A DNA stretch of 64,000 nt, taken from contig JACRIX010000027.1 of the NCBI GenBank assembly GCA_016215645.1, positions 54,184 through 118,183 of the forward strand. The letters run 5' to 3'. The translations under genes were made by a program, and so were the position numbers. Shown here one piece after another: positions 48,085 through 55,130 of this stretch. Below the pieces are notes generated by a model, which ran no database searches, was not told where the DNA came from, and worked only from the letters and a program-made list of their open reading frames with translations. Each line of letters opens with the position of its first letter. The stretch's first letter is position 1. Source of the DNA: Rhodocyclales bacterium (GTDB lineage Bacteria > Pseudomonadota > Gammaproteobacteria > Burkholderiales > Rhodocyclaceae).

Positions 48085-48801
48085 ATGAAATATCACGCAC
48101 TGGTTCCTGCTGCCGGCACGGGTTCGCGCATGGGCGCGCTTTCCGGATGCGCGACTCCGAAGCAGTATCTTCCCTTGGTCGGCCGACCGATGATCTGGCA
48201 TGCATTGGCGGCCTTGTGTTCCGCGCCGGCGATTTCGACGGTGTTCGTGGTGCTGGCGCCAGATGACACGGCATGGCCATCTGAAGCGATGAAGGCCCTG
48301 GGTGGCAAACTCCATGTCCTGCGCTGTGGCGGAGATGCGCGCGCCCAAAGCGTAGCCAACGGTCTGCGCGGCATGACCGAGGTGCTGGGCGAGATCGCGG
48401 ATGAATGGGTGCTGGTGCACGATGCAGCGCGCCCCTGCCTGACCGTGGCGATGATCGACCAACTGATTGCCGAGGTGGGCGATGACGATGCCGGTGGCCT
48501 GCTCGCGGTGCCGGTGGCCGATACCCTCAAGCGCGGCGACGAGCACGGCCGCGTGCGCCAGACCGTTGCGCGCGACGGTCTCTGGCAGGCACAGACGCCG
48601 CAGATGTTCCGCCATCGACTGCTGCTGGATGCCCTGGACTTCGCGCCGCAGGTGACGGACGAGGCCAGCGCCATCGAGGCGCTTGGACTTTCGCCGCGTC
48701 TGGTAGCGGCAGACATCAGCAACCTCAAGGTGACCTATCCGCGCGACCTGCAATTGGCGGAGTGGATTCTCTACAACCGTGCGCCAAGCGCATGTTGCTG
48801 A
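48085..48801 (+). CDS. ispD: 2-C-methyl-D-erythritol 4-phosphate cytidylyltransferase
   Basis: Third step of the MEP isoprenoid pathway. It has 238 residues. CTP-binding ALVPAAGTGSRMG (5-17) is followed by PKQYLPLVGRPMIWHAL, the catalytic-region VLVHDAARPCLTV (about 111-123), VADTLKRGDE, and WQAQTPQMFRHRLLLDAL. The next gene is a thioredoxin and then ispF, so the usual ispD-ispF pair is interrupted by one short gene. The divergent promoter region to the MgtC gene is under 50 bp. Confidence 0.97.
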   Translation: MKYHALVPAAGTGSRMGALSGCATPKQYLPLVGRPMIWHALAALCSAPAISTVFVVLAPDDTAWPSEAMKALGGKLHVLRCGGDARAQSVANGLRGMTEVLGEIADEWVLVHDAARPCLTVAMIDQLIAEVGDDDAGGLLAVPVADTLKRGDEHGRVRQTVARDGLWQAQTPQMFRHRLLLDALDFAPQVTDEASAIEALGLSPRLVAADISNLKVTYPRDLQLAEWILYNRAPSACC

Positions 48802-48806
48802 CGACC

Positions 48807-49115
48807 ATGGACGAACCCACCGCAGACGAAATTTCCGCACTTGCCGGACCGGCGATGCTCGAATTCGGCACCAGTTGGTGCGGCCACTGCGCCGCTGCCC
48901 AGCCCTTGATCGCCACGGCACTGGCGCAGCATCCGACGGTTCGGCATTTCAAAGTGGAAGACGGGCCCGGGCGGCGCCTCGGCCGAAGCTATCGCGTCAA
49001 GCTCTGGCCGACACTGGTGTTCCTGAGCAATGGGCGGGAAGCGACGCGGATCGTCAGGCCCTCGGATGACGGGGCTATCGACCAGGCACTTGCAGGAATC
49101 GAGGCGACGCCATGA
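48807..49115 (+). CDS. Thioredoxin-like protein
   Basis: Cytoplasmic protein of 102 residues with the thioredoxin fold and no signal peptide. The redox site is WCGHC (Cys25, Cys28) in [16 protein letters not shown], and the cis-proline is in [15 protein letters not shown]. An ATG at 48792 would overlap ispD by 10 bp and is possible; neither start has a good ribosome site, so translational coupling to ispD is likely. The WCGHC motif is seen in protein-disulfide-isomerase-like thioredoxins, while classical bacterial thioredoxins have WCGPC. It lies between ispD and ispF; a role supplying electrons to the last, Fe-S-dependent MEP enzymes is conceivable but unproven. Confidence 0.88.
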   Translation: MDEPTADEISALAGPAMLEFGTSWCGHCAAAQPLIATALAQHPTVRHFKVEDGPGRRLGRSYRVKLWPTLVFLSNGREATRIVRPSDDGAIDQALAGIEATP

Positions 49116-49128
49116 AAGGAAGCAACCG

Positions 49129-49623
49129 ATGAGTGCCACCTTCCGCGTTGGGCAAGGCTATGACGTGCATGCGTTGACGCCGGGCCGCAAGCTGATTCTC
49201 GGCGGCGTTGAAATTCCCTATCCGCGCGGTCTGCTCGGGCATTCCGATGCCGACGCGCTGCTGCATGCGATTACCGATGCCATTCTCGGTGCCGCCGGGC
49301 TCGGCGATATCGGCGGCATGTTTCCCGATACCGCGGCACAATGGGAGGGCGCCGACAGTCGCCACTTGCTGCGCGAGGCGATGGCCGCCGTCGCTGAGGC
49401 CGGCTGGCGCGTCGGCAATGTCGATGCCACGATCATCGCCCAGGCGCCGCGAATCGCGCCGCATGTTGCCGCGATGTGCGCCAATATTGCGGCCGACCTC
49501 GGCATCGAGCCCGGGGATGTCAACGTGAAGGGCAAGACCAACGAACGCCTGGGCTTCGAAGGGCGGAGCGAAGGCATGGTCACCCAGGCAGTAGTGCTGC
49601 TGGTTCGCCGGGATGCGGTCTGA
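49129..49623 (+). CDS. ispF: 2-C-methyl-D-erythritol 2,4-cyclodiphosphate synthase
   Basis: Fifth enzyme of the MEP pathway. It has 164 residues, close to the family norm. [20 protein letters not shown] holds two zinc ligands (Asp, His). [20 protein letters not shown] supplies the third ligand and catalytic Asp, and [20 protein letters not shown] is the C-terminal substrate loop. The ATG at 49129 has AAAGGAAG upstream. Its end overlaps the thpR start by 11 bp. Confidence 0.97.
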   Translation: MSATFRVGQGYDVHALTPGRKLILGGVEIPYPRGLLGHSDADALLHAITDAILGAAGLGDIGGMFPDTAAQWEGADSRHLLREAMAAVAEAGWRVGNVDATIIAQAPRIAPHVAAMCANIAADLGIEPGDVNVKGKTNERLGFEGRSEGMVTQAVVLLVRRDAV

Positions 49624-50176
49624 GGTGGATGCGCCGCATTCGCATCGCGTCTTTTTTGCGCTTTGGCCGGATGACGAGGCCGTTTCGCAGCTCACAGCAC
49701 TGGGTCATGCGCTCGCCGCCAAAGGTGGTCGCGCCACGCGCCCGGCCGCGCTGCATCTGACGCTGGCGTTCATCGGTTCGGTTTCGGCAGCACAACTGGA
49801 AATGCTTCGCGCCCTTGCGACCGGAGTACACAGCGACGCCTTTGAACTGAGTCTTGACCGTCTCGGCTTCTGGCCGCAGCGTGGCATTCTTTGGGCGGGC
49901 TGCCGCCAGCCACCGACCGGCCTGCGCCGACTTTCCGACGGGCTCGTCACCGCCCTCGCCGGCGCTGGCTTTGCTCCGGACCGTCATGGTGGCGCGGGCC
50001 GGGTACCCCATGTCACGCTGGCGCGCCAGGTTCGCTGTCGCGAGTTGCCGCGCCTGGAGACGCCGATAGCTTGGCGTGTCACTGAATTCGTCCTGGTCGA
50101 AAGCCATTTGCATCCGAGCGCGGCGAGCTACCGGGCTCTGGCCGGATTTTCGCTCGCCGATGCTGGGGCGGCTTGA
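49613..50176 (+). CDS. thpR: RNA 2',3'-cyclic phosphodiesterase (2'-5' RNA ligase family)
   Basis: Two-histidine phosphoesterase of 187 residues. The two HxTx motifs are HLTLAFIG (His48) and HVTLARQV (His133), placed symmetrically. The N-terminus [16 protein letters not shown] is typical. The family hydrolyses 2',3'-cyclic phosphates on RNA and can make 2'-5' links in vitro. It overlaps the end of ispF and is probably translated with it. Confidence 0.93.
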   Translation: MRSEVDAPHSHRVFFALWPDDEAVSQLTALGHALAAKGGRATRPAALHLTLAFIGSVSAAQLEMLRALATGVHSDAFELSLDRLGFWPQRGILWAGCRQPPTGLRRLSDGLVTALAGAGFAPDRHGGAGRVPHVTLARQVRCRELPRLETPIAWRVTEFVLVESHLHPSAASYRALAGFSLADAGAA

Positions 50177-50210
50177 ATTAGAATCACGGCATTCCTGCGG
50201 AGTCCCCATC

Positions 50211-50750
50211 GTGGTCAAGCTTTTCGGTTCACAAAAATCCTCACCGCGCCTGGAGCGCTTGCATGGTCTGAGCCTGTTCGTCAATCTGACGCCGGCGGAG
50301 CTGCGCATCGTCGATGGCCTGTTGCATGAACGCAGCTATCTCGCCGGTGAAGTGATCTTCGACGAAGGCGAAGAGGGGCAGGCCATCTACATCATCGCCT
50401 CGGGTGAAGTGCTGATCTCGCGCCAGGACCAGGGGGACGTCGAGCGCGCTTCGCCGGTCGGTGCCAACGGCCTGCCGCGTCGCCGCCAGGGTGATTCGGG
50501 GCGCGTTGCGCAACTCGGACCAGGTATTTTCTTCGGCGAACTGGCCTTGCTGGACAACTCGCCGCGCTCAGCCCAAGCGCGGGCCGCCACGGCCTGCCAA
50601 TTGATCATTTTCTTTCGCGACGACTTTGTGAGCCTGCTCGATACCCACGCGCGCATCGCCTCAAAAATCTCGCGGCAACTGGCCTGCCACCTCGGCGCGC
50701 GGATGCGCGTCATGGCCCAGGCCATGGGCAATCATCAGCACGCGGTATAG
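50211..50750 (+). CDS. Cyclic-nucleotide-binding domain protein
   Basis: Small cytoplasmic protein of 179 residues that is almost only a cyclic-nucleotide-binding (CAP-type) domain at about 18-140. It starts with LERLHGLSLFVNLTPAELRI. The binding cassette is FGELALLDNSPRSAQARA. An insertion of about 20 residues (VERASPVGANGLPRRRQGDS) lies before it. The C-terminal 35 residues are helical without a clear HTH, so DNA binding is not supported. A GTG at 50211 with CGGAG upstream is chosen because the family N-terminus starts there. The AI-2E-family membrane gene follows after 6 bp, so the protein may regulate it. Confidence 0.85.
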   Translation: MVKLFGSQKSSPRLERLHGLSLFVNLTPAELRIVDGLLHERSYLAGEVIFDEGEEGQAIYIIASGEVLISRQDQGDVERASPVGANGLPRRRQGDSGRVAQLGPGIFFGELALLDNSPRSAQARAATACQLIIFFRDDFVSLLDTHARIASKISRQLACHLGARMRVMAQAMGNHQHAV

Positions 50751-50756
50751 GGTGTG

Positions 50757-51902
50757 ATGAACCACGCCAGAGAAGGCATGAGCGCAGCTTCAGAACACCA
50801 CCATACCGGCTCCGGGCCGGTGGTCTGGGTGGCGATCATCGCGGTCACCTGCCTCCTGCTGCTGGTGTTCCAAAAGGTACTCTGGCTGGTCGTGCCCTTC
50901 CTGCTGGCGCTGATCCTTTACTACTTTCTCTATCCGGCGGTGCGCGCCCTGATCTATCGCGGCATGAGCCGGGATGCGGCATCAAGCGTGGTGACGCTGG
51001 CTTTTCTGGTTCTGATTGCCGTAGCCGGAATCGCGTTGATGCCGAAGATCGCCAGCCAGGCGGCGCAATGGCAGGATACGGTTGATCGCTATGTGCAAGG
51101 TGGCGCCAAACTGCTGGATTCGTCGCTGCGCGCGATGGAAGGCAGTTGGCCCACGCTGGAGCGGGCCAGGCTTGCCGATACCGTGGCGGCGCGCCTGAAG
51201 CACGGCGCCGGCAATGTCAGCGACCACATCGAGCCTGTGGCATTGGGCATCATGGCCTGGACGCCTTCGCTGCTGCTGGCGCCTTTCCTTGCGTTCTTCT
51301 TTCTGCGCGACGGACGCCGCTTCAAGCGCTTTCTCGGTGCTGCCGTGCCCAATGCCTTCTTTGAGCGGACGCTGTATCTGCTGCACGAAATCGACCGCAC
51401 GGCGCGGGCCTATTTCCAGGGGCTGATCAACCTCACCATCCTCGATACGCTGACCCTGGCGGCCGGCTTGTGGTTGCTCGGCATTCCCGGACCGCTGGCC
51501 CTGGGACTGATCTGCGCGGTGCTGGCCTGGGTACCTTATGTGGGTTCCATCCTCGGCGGCCTGCTGGTGGTGCTGGTCGCGGCTACAGACTTCCCCGGCG
51601 ATCCCTCGATGGCCTACTGGGCGATTGGCTTGTTTGTTCTGGTGCGCCTGCTCGACGATTTTCTCTACATGCCGATGACCATTGGCAAGAGCCTGGAATT
51701 GCATCCGCTGATCACCGTACTGATGATTTTCGCCGGCGGCGCCGTGGCCGGCATTTCGGGCCTGATGCTGGTGCTCCCGGTGCTTGGCGTGGTCATGGTG
51801 ATCGGTGAGACCATCGGCATCATTGTTTCCGATCCGCGGCTCATGGCGCGTCATCGCTACGCGCGAGCGCTGCGCCAGCAACACGCAAGCGCCGATCTCT
51901 GA
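50757..51902 (+). CDS. AI-2E/PerM family membrane transporter
   Basis: Inner-membrane protein of 381 residues with about eight hydrophobic segments. Two lie near the N-terminus (about 23-60), another at 75-95, and a soluble helical part around 100-150. A cluster of five follows in 155-360. Family features are LLAPFLAFFFLRDGRRFKRF, FQGLINLTILDTLTLAAGLW, LGIPGPLALGLICAVLAWVP and LHPLITVLMIFAGGAVAGIS. Members export diverse solutes such as autoinducer-2 or act as ion antiporters; the substrate here is unknown. A GTG three bases upstream is an alternative start. Confidence 0.9.
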   Translation: MNHAREGMSAASEHHHTGSGPVVWVAIIAVTCLLLLVFQKVLWLVVPFLLALILYYFLYPAVRALIYRGMSRDAASSVVTLAFLVLIAVAGIALMPKIASQAAQWQDTVDRYVQGGAKLLDSSLRAMEGSWPTLERARLADTVAARLKHGAGNVSDHIEPVALGIMAWTPSLLLAPFLAFFFLRDGRRFKRFLGAAVPNAFFERTLYLLHEIDRTARAYFQGLINLTILDTLTLAAGLWLLGIPGPLALGLICAVLAWVPYVGSILGGLLVVLVAATDFPGDPSMAYWAIGLFVLVRLLDDFLYMPMTIGKSLELHPLITVLMIFAGGAVAGISGLMLVLPVLGVVMVIGETIGIIVSDPRLMARHRYARALRQQHASADL

Positions 51903-51910
51903 CGCCGGGC

Positions 51911-52312
51911 TCAGGCCGGTCCGTTCGCGTCGCGGTTGCGCATGAAGTGGGCGAGGTCGTTCAAGGCCTTGTCGAGCGAGGACCGCAGCGTTTCATCCTC
52001 GATCACTTCGGACATGGCCTGGCGCATGCACAGCATCCATTGTTCCGCTTCGTCGCTGCCGATGGGAAACGGCAGATGGCGCGACCGAAGACGCGGGTGG
52101 CCATATTTTTCGACATACAGCTGCGGGCCGCCCAGCCAGCCGGTGAGGTACATGCAGAGCTTCTGCTCGGCGCCGGACAAGTCGGGCTGATGCAGCTTGC
52201 GGATACCGTAAGCCTCGGGCAGGGTATCCATCAGTTCGTAGAAGCGGGTGACGAGACGGCGCACGGCGGTCTCACCGCCCATGCGCTGAAATGGCGTAGG
52301 AGCTTGATTCAT
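51911..52312 (-). CDS. Group II truncated haemoglobin
   Basis: Haem protein of 133 residues with a 2-on-2 globin fold for oxygen or nitric oxide chemistry. Proximal His79 is in YGHPRLRSRHLPFPIG, Tyr25 matches the B10 position (TRFYELMDTLP), and Trp92 matches the group II G8 tryptophan (EQWMLCMRQAM). Its start overlaps the end of envZ by 4 bp, so it is in the operon ompR-envZ-globin. The link suggests the two-component system and the globin share a stress signal. Confidence 0.94.
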   Translation of the reverse strand: MNQAPTPFQRMGGETAVRRLVTRFYELMDTLPEAYGIRKLHQPDLSGAEQKLCMYLTGWLGGPQLYVEKYGHPRLRSRHLPFPIGSDEAEQWMLCMRQAMSEVIEDETLRSSLDKALNDLAHFMRNRDANGPA

Positions 52313-53664
52313 GGTTTAGGATCGCTGTGGATGGGTCCCGTGGCGGAAAGTATCAGGCGCGCGACGAGGCCGCCGCCGTCCCGCGGCAAAAGTTCCAGGC
52401 AACCGCCATGGCCGCGCGCGACGCGCTCGACAATGGCCAGGCCCAGGCCGGCACCGGCCGTGTTGCTGCGGGCGGATTCGAGCCGGGCGAAGGGGCGCTT
52501 GATGCGATCAACTTCTTCGGCCGGAACGCCGGGGCCCTGGTCGCGGACGTCGATGGCGAATTCCTCGTCGGTGATTGTCATGTCGAGTTCCACCAGCTTC
52601 TCGGCACCCGCATACCTCAGGGCGTTATCGACCAGGTTGCTGATGGCGCGGCGCAAGGCCTGCGGTCGTGCAGCTAGCGCTCGGGCATGGCCCGCAGTCA
52701 TGGCGCCGGATTCGGCACATTCGACGCTGAAGCCGCGTCGGCGGTATTGACTTGCAATTTCGCCAAGCATGGCGACGACATCGACGTCCCGCAGTGCTTC
52801 GCCGCCTTCCGAGCGGGCGAAATCGAGGAACTGGCCAATGGTCTTGTCCATCTCCTCGACATCGGCGGTCATGCCTTCGCGCAGCATTTCGTCTCCGGCC
52901 AACTCGATACCCATGCGCAGGCGAGTCAGCGGCGTACGCAAATCGTGGGAAATGCCGGCCAGGATCAAGGCCCGGTCCTGGTCGATCTGCGCGAGGTCGG
53001 CGCCCATCTGATTGAAGGCACGGGATACCGTCGCCAGCTCGGTCGGACCGCCTTCGTCGAGGCGTGCCGGCGTACCGCCAGCGCCGACTTCTCGTGCCGC
53101 CTGCTGCAAGGCCTTCAGTGGCTGCGTGATGCGGAACACGATCAGCCAGGCACCGCCCAGCGACAGCAATAGCGCGGCAACGCCCCAGCCCAGCCAGCCC
53201 AGCGGAAAAACGCGCTCGATGCGTTCCCGCGGTAGCGTCAGCCAGTAGTCGCCATCATCGCTATCGTCGATGCGGAAATTGAGGAACAGGGCGCGCTCAC
53301 CTTCGCGGTCCAGCGTCAGGCGGGCATGGGGGCCCAATTGCTCGCGCACCAGTTCTTCGACCCGGAGCAGGAAGGGCCGGTCGGGCAGAGGTTCGACACG
53401 GTCTCCCGGTTCCGCCGGGTAGATGTGGATGCCTTCGCGATCAGAAAGCTCGCGCAGTAGTTCGCGGCGCAAATCGGGATGTGCGGAGATCAGCGCTGCC
53501 CGCGTCAGGTTGGCGACGCTGACCAGGGTCTGGGCGAGTTGCCGGGCGCGCGGCTCGCGCTCGTAGGCGCGGAATATCGCGAACCAGGCGGCGACCGAGA
53601 TCAGCATCAGCATCGCCAGCAAAAGGAAGGTGCGCCAGAGCAACGAGCGCGGCAGGAGCTTCAT
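52309..53664 (-). CDS. envZ: EnvZ-type sensor histidine kinase
   Basis: Inner-membrane kinase/phosphatase of 451 residues. TM1 spans about 10-33 and TM2 about 154-177, with a periplasmic loop of 120 residues between them. HAMP is at about 178-230. The H-box ILAGISHDLRTPLTRLRMG has His240. The N-box is NLVDNALRYAG (343-353), and the later ATP-lid boxes are VRDQGPGVPAEE and AGAGLGLAIVERVARGHGG. It follows ompR with a 12-bp gap. The name rests on the OmpR pairing and EnvZ-like H-box; the stimulus need not be osmolarity. Confidence 0.93.
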   Translation of the reverse strand: MKLLPRSLLWRTFLLLAMLMLISVAAWFAIFRAYEREPRARQLAQTLVSVANLTRAALISAHPDLRRELLRELSDREGIHIYPAEPGDRVEPLPDRPFLLRVEELVREQLGPHARLTLDREGERALFLNFRIDDSDDGDYWLTLPRERIERVFPLGWLGWGVAALLLSLGGAWLIVFRITQPLKALQQAAREVGAGGTPARLDEGGPTELATVSRAFNQMGADLAQIDQDRALILAGISHDLRTPLTRLRMGIELAGDEMLREGMTADVEEMDKTIGQFLDFARSEGGEALRDVDVVAMLGEIASQYRRRGFSVECAESGAMTAGHARALAARPQALRRAISNLVDNALRYAGAEKLVELDMTITDEEFAIDVRDQGPGVPAEEVDRIKRPFARLESARSNTAGAGLGLAIVERVARGHGGCLELLPRDGGGLVARLILSATGPIHSDPKP

Positions 53665-53676
53665 GGCCGTCGGCGA

Positions 53677-54405
53677 CTACTCGTGCTTTTTGCCGTCCGG
53701 AACGAACACATAGCCGAAGCCCCAGACGGTCTGGATGTAGCGCGGCTTGCCCGGGTCTTCCTCCACCAGTTTGCGCAGGCGCGAAATCTGCACGTCGATG
53801 GCACGATCAAAAACCTCGTATTCGCGGCCGCGCGCCAGTTCCATGAGCTTGTCGCGACTCATCGGCTGGCGCGGATGTTCGAGCAGCACCCGCAGCAAGC
53901 CGAACTCGCCAGAGGTGAGCAGGGTCACGACGCCCTCGCGTTCCAGCTCGCGGGTGCCGAGGTTGATGCCAACCTTGCCGAAGTTCACGACTTCCTCGGT
54001 GATCGCCGGGGCACCCGGTGGTGGCGGCGCGGCGCGACGGCGCAGCACGGCATGGATGCGGGCCACCAGCTCGCGCGGATTGAAGGGCTTGGGCAGGTAG
54101 TCGTCGGCGCCGATCTCCAGGCCGACGATACGATCGACCTCGTCACCCTTGGCAGTCAGCATGATGATGCTCACCGTGTTGGCGGCACCGCGCAGGCGCC
54201 GGCAGATCGCCAGTCCGTCTTCGCCGGGCAACATCAGGTCGAGCACGATGAGGTCATAGAGTTCGCGTTCCAGTGCGCGGTCCATGCCCTGTGCGTCAGG
54301 CACGGCCTTGACCGCAAAGCCCTGGTCAGTGAGGTAGCGCTCGAGCAACTGGCGCAGGCGGACGTCGTCATCGACAACAAGAATCTTGGCTCGGGTCTCG
54401 TTCAT
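53677..54405 (-). CDS. ompR: OmpR-family response regulator
   Basis: DNA-binding response regulator of 242 residues. The receiver domain has KILVVDDDVRLRQLLERYL, phospho-acceptor Asp56 in LIVLDLMLPGEDG, MLTAKGDEVDRI and Lys in DDYLPKPFNPREL. The C-terminal winged helix has LTSGEFGLLRVLLEHPRQ, SRDKLMELARGREYEVFDRA and VWGFGYVFVPD. MNETRAKILVVDDD at 54405 is chosen over an ATG ten codons upstream because it aligns with OmpR. OmpR-like repeats lie just upstream in the divergent gap. Confidence 0.95.
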   Translation of the reverse strand: MNETRAKILVVDDDVRLRQLLERYLTDQGFAVKAVPDAQGMDRALERELYDLIVLDLMLPGEDGLAICRRLRGAANTVSIIMLTAKGDEVDRIVGLEIGADDYLPKPFNPRELVARIHAVLRRRAAPPPPGAPAITEEVVNFGKVGINLGTRELEREGVVTLLTSGEFGLLRVLLEHPRQPMSRDKLMELARGREYEVFDRAIDVQISRLRKLVEEDPGKPRYIQTVWGFGYVFVPDGKKHE

Positions 54406-54445
54406 GGGCGCCAATCCTAGCGGGATCGAGGCCATCCTGCCAGCG

Positions 54446-54499
54446 TCTTTAACAAAGGCTTACAAAGCCGCCAACCACGCAACAGTTGGCTTACAAGCC
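54446..54499. promoter_or_regulatory. Tandem TTAACAAAG / CTTACAAAG repeats, candidate OmpR-type binding sites
   Basis: TTAACAAAG (54449-54457) and CTTACAAAG (54459-54467) are 10 bp apart, and GGCTTACAA recurs at 54457-54465 and 54488-54496, 31 bp apart. OmpR-family regulators bind direct repeats at about 10-bp spacing with TTACA-like cores. The block lies between ompR and the divergent 44-residue gene and could control both. Confidence 0.5.
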
Positions 54500-54555
54500 C
54501 TGCCGAAAATGCAAGCGTGCCGAAAGAGCGGCGGATGAAATCAACGGAGGCGAAC

Positions 54556-54690
54556 ATGAAAATACTGTTCCTTAGCATCGCGCTTGGCCTTGGTCTTGCG
54601 CTCTGGGGCAGCGATCCCCAGGCCGGCGTCGATCACCTCATGGCGGCCGGCAAGATTGCCGGTGAGCAGGTTTACAGTATGCTTCGCTGA
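54556..54690 (+). CDS. Small exported or membrane protein (44 residues)
   Basis: Short frame MKILFLSIALGLGLALWGSD... ending YSMLR. AACGGAGG lies 6-8 bases before the ATG, a strong ribosome site. The first 18 residues are a signal peptide or membrane anchor, followed by about 25 polar residues. It is the first gene after the OmpR-like repeats and is followed 20 bp later by another small exported protein. Function unknown; I do not recognise a family. Confidence 0.65.
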   Translation: MKILFLSIALGLGLALWGSDPQAGVDHLMAAGKIAGEQVYSMLR

Positions 54691-54710
54691 GCAAAGCGAA
54701 AGGATGGGAC

Positions 54711-55007
54711 GTGAAGGCAGGACGCAGTGCGAAATGGATGGGCGTGGCAACGGCCATGCTGTTGCTGGCGGCGGAAGTGTCCGCGCAGGGCATGCCGCGC
54801 CCGATACGTGATCGCGACGGGACAGGCCCGCACCGCATGGCTCCTGATTCCCGGCCCGCGCGGGCTATGACCGAAGACGCGGTGAGCCAGCGCCGCATGA
54901 CGCCGGAAGAACGTCGCCAACTGCGGCGCGATGTCCATCAAGCCGGGCGCGATCTCTATCCCGAACGCACGCGGGAGCGGCGTCGCGAAATGCGGCGCGG
55001 CGAGTAG
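54711..55007 (+). CDS. Small periplasmic Arg-rich protein of unknown function
   Basis: Protein of 98 residues with a signal peptide at 1-25 (MGVATAMLLLAAEVSAQ). The mature part is rich in Arg, Pro and Met and ends in a helical basic stretch RRMTPEERRQLRRDVHQAGR. That RMTPEERRQLRRD pattern recurs in small exported proteins of betaproteobacteria and recalls the helical motifs of Spy/CpxP-like proteins, though it is too short to assign. The start is GTG with AAGGA six bases upstream. A terminator follows 45 bp after the stop. Confidence 0.75.
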   Translation: MKAGRSAKWMGVATAMLLLAAEVSAQGMPRPIRDRDGTGPHRMAPDSRPARAMTEDAVSQRRMTPEERRQLRRDVHQAGRDLYPERTRERRREMRRGE

Positions 55008-55052
55008 TCCAACCAAAAGTCGGCGCTGGCAACGCGGCGACACGCCAAGAAA

Positions 55053-55090
55053 AACGCCCCCGACAATCTCCCGTCGGGGGCGTTCTTGTT
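55053..55090. terminator. Bidirectional Rho-independent terminator
   Basis: AACGCCCCCGAC and GTCGGGGGCGTT form a perfect 12-bp stem with an 8-nt loop. CTTGTTTT follows on the plus strand, and a run of A in AAGAAAAACG precedes it, giving T's for the minus strand. It separates the small exported gene from convergent acnB. Confidence 0.9.
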
Positions 55091-55130
55091 TTGAAGAGTC
55101 GGCGCTGGCGCTACGGCGCCGAAATGCCGC

